From Ettlia oleoabundans (lineage: Eukaryota; Chlorophyta; Chlorophyceae; Chlamydomonadales), in NCBI GenBank assembly GCA_019693395.1, contig JAAMXP010001015.1:2075-15417 (forward strand): a DNA stretch of 13,343 nucleotides. Direction: 5' to 3'. This document shows, piece by piece, positions 8,928 to 13,343 of the stretch. A program made the position numbers and the translations under genes. Numbering within the stretch: position 1 is the first letter of the stretch; each line of letters begins with the position of its first letter. The notes beneath the pieces are model-generated. The model ran no database searches, had not been told where the DNA came from, and saw nothing but the letters and a program-made list of their open reading frames with translations.

Positions 8928-9690
8928 TAGTTGAGAGCTTCAAGTGAAACAGACCAGAAAGCAGGCACAGACTCCGCAAGTGCCGAGGCGCAGTTTGCTT
9001 GCAAGCATGGGCGCCCATGGGCCGTTGCCAGCGAGGCGGCCGCTCTGGCGCCAGGTCGGCGAGAATCGTACCTGGGAGTTTCAACCTAAAATGCACCTCC
9101 TCCAACTGAACGCAGTCTTCACGAGTTCATTTGGATGACGCATTTACATGCCCTTCTTAGAAATGGAATGGATGTGACAGGACTGTGACCTACAACTGGG
9201 GAGGCGTGAGCCAGGAAGCACAGGGGGTTGCCGCCGCTGCGCTGGTGTACGAAAGGAACGGCTGAGCGTGCTGTAATGTGCACTGCTGGAGTCCTCCCGT
9301 TGACTGGGACAACAAAATCCAGCTGTCCACATGGCGCCACCTCAGCAGAACCCATGAAATGAATCGGTTTGGTAAAAAAAGGGGTTGTGGGAGGGAGAGG
9401 GTAGCAATCAGGGACAGATAGCCGCAGCAGATGAGAAGGTAAGGGATGCTAGAAACGAGAGGGGAAGATGGGAAAGAAAGGGGACGTACTTGATTCACAG
9501 CTCTGTGGTTATTCAGGGGCCTTCCCAGCTCTGTTGTTAGTCATGGTCCTATAATTTGTGTGACGCTTGGGACCCTGGCTGCTTAGAAGGAGGCTTACTC
9601 TCTGCCAGCTGCCTTAATGCATTCCTCCCCAGCTAACGAGGTGTTAAGCTTGCTGGCTGTCTGGCTGACTGCATCAGTCGGGCTGCCGCT
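8928..9690. other. Intergenic region: protease 3' UTR plus upstream region of the repeat-protein gene
   Basis: No convincing coding sequence on either strand. The part from 9690 down to about 9130 is best read as the protease 3' UTR ending near the TGTAA at 9148-9144. The last 200 bases before 8927 are left for promoter and 5' UTR of the armadillo-repeat gene. I recognise no TATA box or other defined promoter element. Confidence 0.55.
9144..9148 (-). terminator. Poly(A) signal TGTAA for the protease gene
   Basis: The plus strand reads TTACA, so the minus strand carries TGTAA, the poly(A) signal of green-algal nuclear genes. It lies about 540 bases past the protease stop codon and about 215 bases before the start codon of the next gene. 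That gives a 3' UTR of normal algal length. I found no other minus-strand TGTAA between 8928 and 9690. Confidence 0.6.
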
Positions 9691-12600
9691 CTAAAGGGTG
9701 TCAGGCTGCTGGAGAGCTTCCCGCTTCAGCAGCCGCTCGTGGGCCGCACCAGAGTGCGCCAGCCGCCGCGTCCCTCGTGGCAGGCGCTTCACCTTGACTT
9801 CCAGGTCAGGGCCGTACACCACATCCACCTCACACAAGGTGAGGACCCTGCGGCCAGCTGCCGGCCGCCAGATGGCAATGTACTGCCCAGCTGGCGCCCT
9901 GCCGCCGGGGCCAAGCTCGCACGTGAACGTCCTGCGCTGCCCACGCAGAATCCCCGGCACAGTGGCGCACAGGGTGTAGTTGGTGGCCGAGCTGGTTCCC
10001 GTCCAAGGTAGGCTGCCCACCATGATTTGGCTGCCTTGCAGGTCTGCCACACAGGCGCACTCGGAAGTGGTTTGGATGCTAACTGCCAGCACCGTCCTGA
10101 CGCTGGGCAGCTTGACGGCCCACCAGGGGTTGAACTGCCTCTCTGTAGGCAGGATGGCAGGGGAAAGAGCGATCAGGAGGGGAACAAAGGGCATGAGAGC
10201 TTGGCAGGACAGCAGGAACAAAACAATGTTTCAGCGCAAGGTTGAAGGCTACTTTCCAGCCTCAGTGCAGCAGCGGCAGAAGCAAAAGGCAGGCATGCTC
10301 TGCCAATCACAAGTGGGGGGCTGTGTGCCTGCCGGTTGCAAGCTGGTAATGCTGCCAGCATGCCAGGTTTCTTATAACTCACTTGTCTGCGAGCAGGATC
10401 CCTGCCATACGCGCCGCTTGCGGCATTCGCCGTCGATGGCATTGTTGGCCTGGTTCGTGTTGGTGGTGGAGCTCTGTGTGGCCGAGTTGAGGCCTCGCAA
10501 CGGGGTGGTACCGCAGATAGGGGGCGGTACTGAAGCAATGGTGGCGCCGCTCTGGTCTCCGCCCGTACCTCCAAAGTTGGTCGCCGGCGGCGGCCGTGGT
10601 GGCGGGGTAGGCGGCGGGGGCCGTGGCGGCGGAGGGTTTGGCGGTGGCGGCCGGGGCGAGGGCAGTGGGGGATTGAGCGGGCTCAGTGCACCACGCTGCA
10701 CTAGCAGGCTTTCCAAGTCTTGCATAGCGGCCGACACGTTGAGGCGACCCCCCGTGATTGTCTTATCTAGAGCATCAGGCACCTGGTCCACGCTATCGAG
10801 GATCAGGGTCTTAAGCTCGGCATAGCCCAAGGTCACGCCACGGCTGTGACACAAAAGGGAAGGGGAAGCAGGGCGGCAGGTAACTCAGTGAGTACAGCGG
10901 CAAGGGTGCAGTGTAGGGCGGTAGCTACGCTGTGGCTGGGATTAACAGAACGCGGCAGCTGACACCAGCTGATGCTGGAGACAGATGCAGCTGAGCAGCC
11001 TCATGCAATGCCTGGAAGCAGCAAATAGACAGCGGCCCTGCTATGAACCCATAAGCCTCCAGCATACACCGTGGGGGCACAAGGGGCTGTCATTCACACA
11101 CCTCATGGCGTGCGCTTGGAGCAGTGCGGCGGTGCCAGCCACCATGGGACAGGCCATGGAGGTGCCCCACATCAGCTTGTAGGCTCCGTCCATGAAAGTT
11201 GAGTAGATGGCCTCGCCAGGAGCAGTCATGTGCACCGTGGATCTGCAAGGAGCGGCCGGTCGGGCAGGGAACGGGAAGCCGGGTCAATTTGAGGTGCAGC
11301 AGGGTGGAGCAGCAGGCGGTGGGTGGAAGCAACAGTCAGAGAGCTTGCCTGTTATCTCTGCATATTGCACTGCCCCCACCGCTACCACCACGAGCATGAC
11401 ACCACCACAACCTATGCATCCGCTCGCCTCACCGTCCAATGTTGGAGAAGGAGGAGACGTAGTCTTCCTTTCCGCTGGAGGCCACTGATATCATGTTGTC
11501 GGTTTTATAGGAGGTGGGGTACAGGGGCACTTCGTCAAGGTTGATGCCAGAGTTGCCAGACGCCACCACAAACAACTGGCCTGCCGTTTGGGAGCTGGCA
11601 ATCTCCCGCTCCAAAAAGCCTGGCGGCAAGAGTTGAAGTGGGGAACAGCGGGGGAAAGGCAAGAGATGGTTTGGGATGCAGGGGGCAGGTCGACGAAAAT
11701 CACCTGCTGCACCAACGCTTGCAACGCTTGCAACACAGCGCCCACAGCACATGCAGCGCAGCAGCGACGCTGACAACAACCCTGGCTCAGCAGTTTGCAA
11801 GAACTCCAGCACCCCAGCAGGTGCCTGCCGGTAACGCAACCATGCTCAAAGCGGGCCAGCACCCAGTAATGGAGGGTGCCCCTCGCCCTCCCCTCTTACT
11901 TGAGTAGCCAATTCCTCCCCAGGAGTTGGACGTGATCAAGGCGCCCTCCTGCCGGCACAGCTTGATGCAATTCATTGCATCTGACACGTAACCGCTCCCG
12001 TCGTTCCATATGAAACGACAAACCAACATCTTCACCACCCAGTTCACACCCGCTATTCCCAGCTGGTTGTTCCCCACAGCGCCGATGATGCCTGCGGGGG
12101 TGGACAAAGCATGGCGCGTCAGCCTTAGGAGATAGAAAAGTGCAGGCAGGGAGGGAATTGCGGTAGCAGACACAGGAAAATAACTAATGGGCGCAATGCG
12201 GAGTAGAGTAAAAGGAATGTGGGCGCAGAGGGTTCCCCAAATGTGCAGCTGGGAAAACAAGTACACCCCAACAGGCAGCAACACACCGAGATGCAGGGCA
12301 TGGTGCAGTGCGTTGCTCTGTGGCTGTGTGACGTTCACCCCTCACCGGCTGTGTGTGTGCCGTGGCCGTATGTGTCGTTGTAGTTGAAGTAGTCTGGGGT
12401 GCCGGCCCTTGGTGGCGGTGTGCCGTCAACCTGCACATCACATCACAGCAAAGCAAAGCACAGCACAGCACAGCAGAATTAGGTCTAGCATCCGTCTGGC
12501 ATGTCAGGCTTCTTTGGCAGCAGTTCAAGGGTAGAGTCTGGGGTGGCAAAAGCACGGCTGGGAGCAAAACTTAGCAGGCGGGATTGCAGGGATGGGTGGG

Positions 12601-13160
12601 GAAGTTGAGCAGGCATCCATAGCGTGGCTTGCACGGCAGGCCTCAGAGCAGTCCAGAGTCAGGCATAGAGCGACAGCGACCGGAAACAGAGGCAATTACA
12701 CACCTGCCCAGCAGGCACAAAATTCCAGCCCTTGAGCACGTTCTGGGCTAGATCGGGGTGGTCGACCCGGACGCCGCTATCCACGTGGCACACCTGCAGC
12801 GCGAGGGGGCGGCAGCCAAACAAGCACAGGCGGGCAGCGGCTTGGTCAGCGCGTGCAGGCAGCCAGCGGTGGCTCTGTATGCATAGCGGGCCGCCTGTGC
12901 CGCAAGGTGTGACGATCTGGCACCCACCAATGAAGCAGCAGCAGCTGAACAACTTTACGGGTGTCACTGCCAATCCACACAAACCCTATGCTACCTTCCG
13001 CCAGCCGTGCCACCCACCTTGACAGCATCGCTGCCTGTGCTCATGTTCCAGGCGGCCTGGCTACTGATGATGGGGTGGTGCCATTGCAGCGCGTAGTTGG
13101 TGTCATCGGGTTGCTTCCATTGCACCCGCACCTTATAGTCCGGCTCCACCACAGCCACAG
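9691..13160 (-). CDS. Subtilisin-like serine protease with Pro-rich linker and C-terminal fucolectin-like domain (5' partial)
   Basis: This gene encodes a peptidase S8 (subtilase) endopeptidase, probably secreted. Inferred exons, reading on the minus strand, are 13160-13018, 12793-12704, 12430-12346, 12091-11900, 11619-11433, 11242-11102, 10843-10383 and 10142-9691 (stop TAG). All seven junctions are GT-AG and keep frame. Numbering from the first partial codon, the visible product is 583 residues. Residues 1-48 are the end of the propeptide and the start of the mature enzyme (VVEPDYKV, AAWNMSTGS). Catalytic Asp53 lies in HVDSGV, His101 in GHGTHTAG, oxyanion Asn193 in VVASGNSG and Ser261 in GTSMACPMVAG. 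The catalytic domain closes near GGRLN (311-315). Residues 335-367 are a Pro-rich linker, and 392-541 resemble a fucolectin domain (NPWWAV at 438, LTLCEVDV at 534). The basic tail 542-583 is unassigned. Signal peptide and most of the propeptide lie upstream, so localisation is inferred. Green algae use subtilases as hatching enzymes (sporangin, VheA), but nothing here proves that role. Confidence 0.9.
9820..10509 (-). other. Fucolectin (F-type lectin)-like domain coding segments of the protease gene
   Basis: Two exon segments, 10509-10383 and 10142-9820, encode residues 392-541. The order of conserved features matches the fucolectin/F5-8C-like family: an ATQSS turn and an NAID stretch near the start, a GSC motif, the NPWW-x-V-x-L strand, GQRRTFTC, GQYIAI and the closing LTLCEVDV strand. 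In characterised family members this beta-sandwich binds fucose, often on cell-surface or matrix glycans, through a His-Arg-Arg triad. Those positions look substituted here. The intron between the segments falls just after GSCSQT. The family assignment rests on motif recognition alone, without a profile search. Confidence 0.72.
10582..10680 (-). repeat. Polyproline linker coding tract
   Basis: The protease reading frame encodes about 33 residues dominated by runs of two to four prolines separated by Arg, Asn, Thr or Ser (residues 335-367). On the plus strand this appears as a GGC/GGG-rich tract. In volvocine algae such SP/PPPP-type segments occur in hydroxyproline-rich glycoproteins, where prolines are hydroxylated and O-glycosylated to make a stiff spacer. 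Here the tract sits exactly between the catalytic and lectin-like domains, which suits a spacer role. The plus-strand reading, a Gly-rich protein, is a shadow. Confidence 0.85.
12445..12476. repeat. AGCAC/AGCAA pentanucleotide repeat in a protease intron
   Basis: About six five-base units lie in the intron 12703-12431, a few bases from the acceptor of the exon carrying the catalytic His. The unit is the reverse complement of the GCTGT type seen at 2653-2684. Relative to its host gene it runs in the opposite sense. Confidence 0.7.
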
Positions 13161-13343
13161 CTGCACGCGTGGTGGGAGGAATGATACAAGGGAATCGGTG
13201 AGGGCAAGTAAACATGGTGGAAAGCATACGACCAACTCCCCGGACCACACCAAATGTTGCCTTTCGTGCTGCCCTGCCTGTGGGCAAGTGCTGTCATCCC
13301 AACCCTCATACAACTGCAGAGGCCCCAAACCGCTGTCCCCCCC
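13161..13343 (-). other. Intron, and possibly an unresolved exon, upstream of the first visible protease exon
   Basis: The first visible protease exon starts after the acceptor CGTGCAG (13163-13161) in a phase that needs one base from an earlier exon. The remaining 180 bases to the window edge should therefore be intron, possibly with a small propeptide exon. A stretch following CTCTGCAG near 13315 has an open frame reading LYEGWDDSTCPQ, but it has no recognisable homology and no donor I could place convincingly. I did not add it to the gene. Confidence 0.4.

Noticed and set aside
9980..10825. Long plus-strand open frame encoding a Gly-rich protein
   Set aside because: It lies opposite the protease exons and intron. 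The Gly-rich part is the antisense of the Pro-rich linker, and the rest has no domain character.
9691..13160. Naming the protease as a hatching enzyme (sporangin/VheA orthologue)
   Set aside because: Only the general subtilase fold is shown by the sequence. Orthology would need an alignment, and the N-terminus is missing.
13232..13343. Possible extra protease exon near the right edge
   Set aside because: The open frame has an acceptor-like start but no convincing donor or family similarity, and the window ends before it can be tested.
1..13343. CRISPR arrays, tRNA or rRNA genes, transposase genes, bacterial operons
   Set aside because: No regularly spaced repeats, no cloverleaf or rRNA-like sequence recognised, no transposase or reverse transcriptase motifs. 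The intron-rich gene structure is eukaryotic.

Overview
The window looks like nuclear DNA of a green alga, most likely a chlorophycean relative of Chlamydomonas, Volvox or Haematococcus. The reasons are: GC-rich coding sequence split by many short introns (about 115 to 600 bases) with GTGAG-type donors and GCAG acceptors; Ala/Gln/Ser/Gly-rich low-complexity protein segments; a polyproline linker of the hydroxyproline-rich glycoprotein type; and the algal poly(A) signal TGTAA downstream of two of the three genes. The species cannot be named from the sequence alone.

All three genes found lie on the minus strand, so reading order runs from high to low coordinates. (1) 13160-9691: the 3' part of a subtilisin-family serine protease gene. 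Its 5' end lies beyond the window. The catalytic Asp, His and Ser and the oxyanion Asn are all visible. A Pro-rich linker and a C-terminal fucolectin (F-type lectin)-like domain follow. (2) 8927-6514: a complete six-exon gene for a 388-residue armadillo/HEAT-type repeat protein with an acidic/basic N-terminus and no function I recognise. (3) 5574-1990: a complete eight-exon gene for a 499-residue RWP-RK transcription factor. Its DNA-binding domain is spread over three exons and is restored only if one intron uses a GC-AG boundary.

I assembled the exons by hand. Every junction in each gene keeps the reading frame through matching intron phases: 1500 bases for the RWP-RK gene, 1167 for the repeat-protein gene, and 1751 for the visible protease part, which begins with two bases of a split codon. 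That internal consistency is the main support for the models.

The rest is non-coding as far as I can tell. Positions 1-1476 are AT-richer and gene-free, with TGTAA signals on both strands, which suggests a tail-to-tail junction with a plus-strand gene off the left edge. Positions 5575-6513 separate the repeat-protein gene from the RWP-RK gene and carry a perfect 11-base-arm inverted repeat. Positions 8928-9690 hold the protease 3' UTR, its poly(A) signal and the upstream region of the repeat-protein gene. Nothing indicates that the three genes share a pathway. They appear to be ordinary separate nuclear genes. The protease is probably secreted and acts on the extracellular matrix or cell wall, the RWP-RK protein is nuclear, and the repeat protein is presumably a nuclear or cytosolic scaffold.
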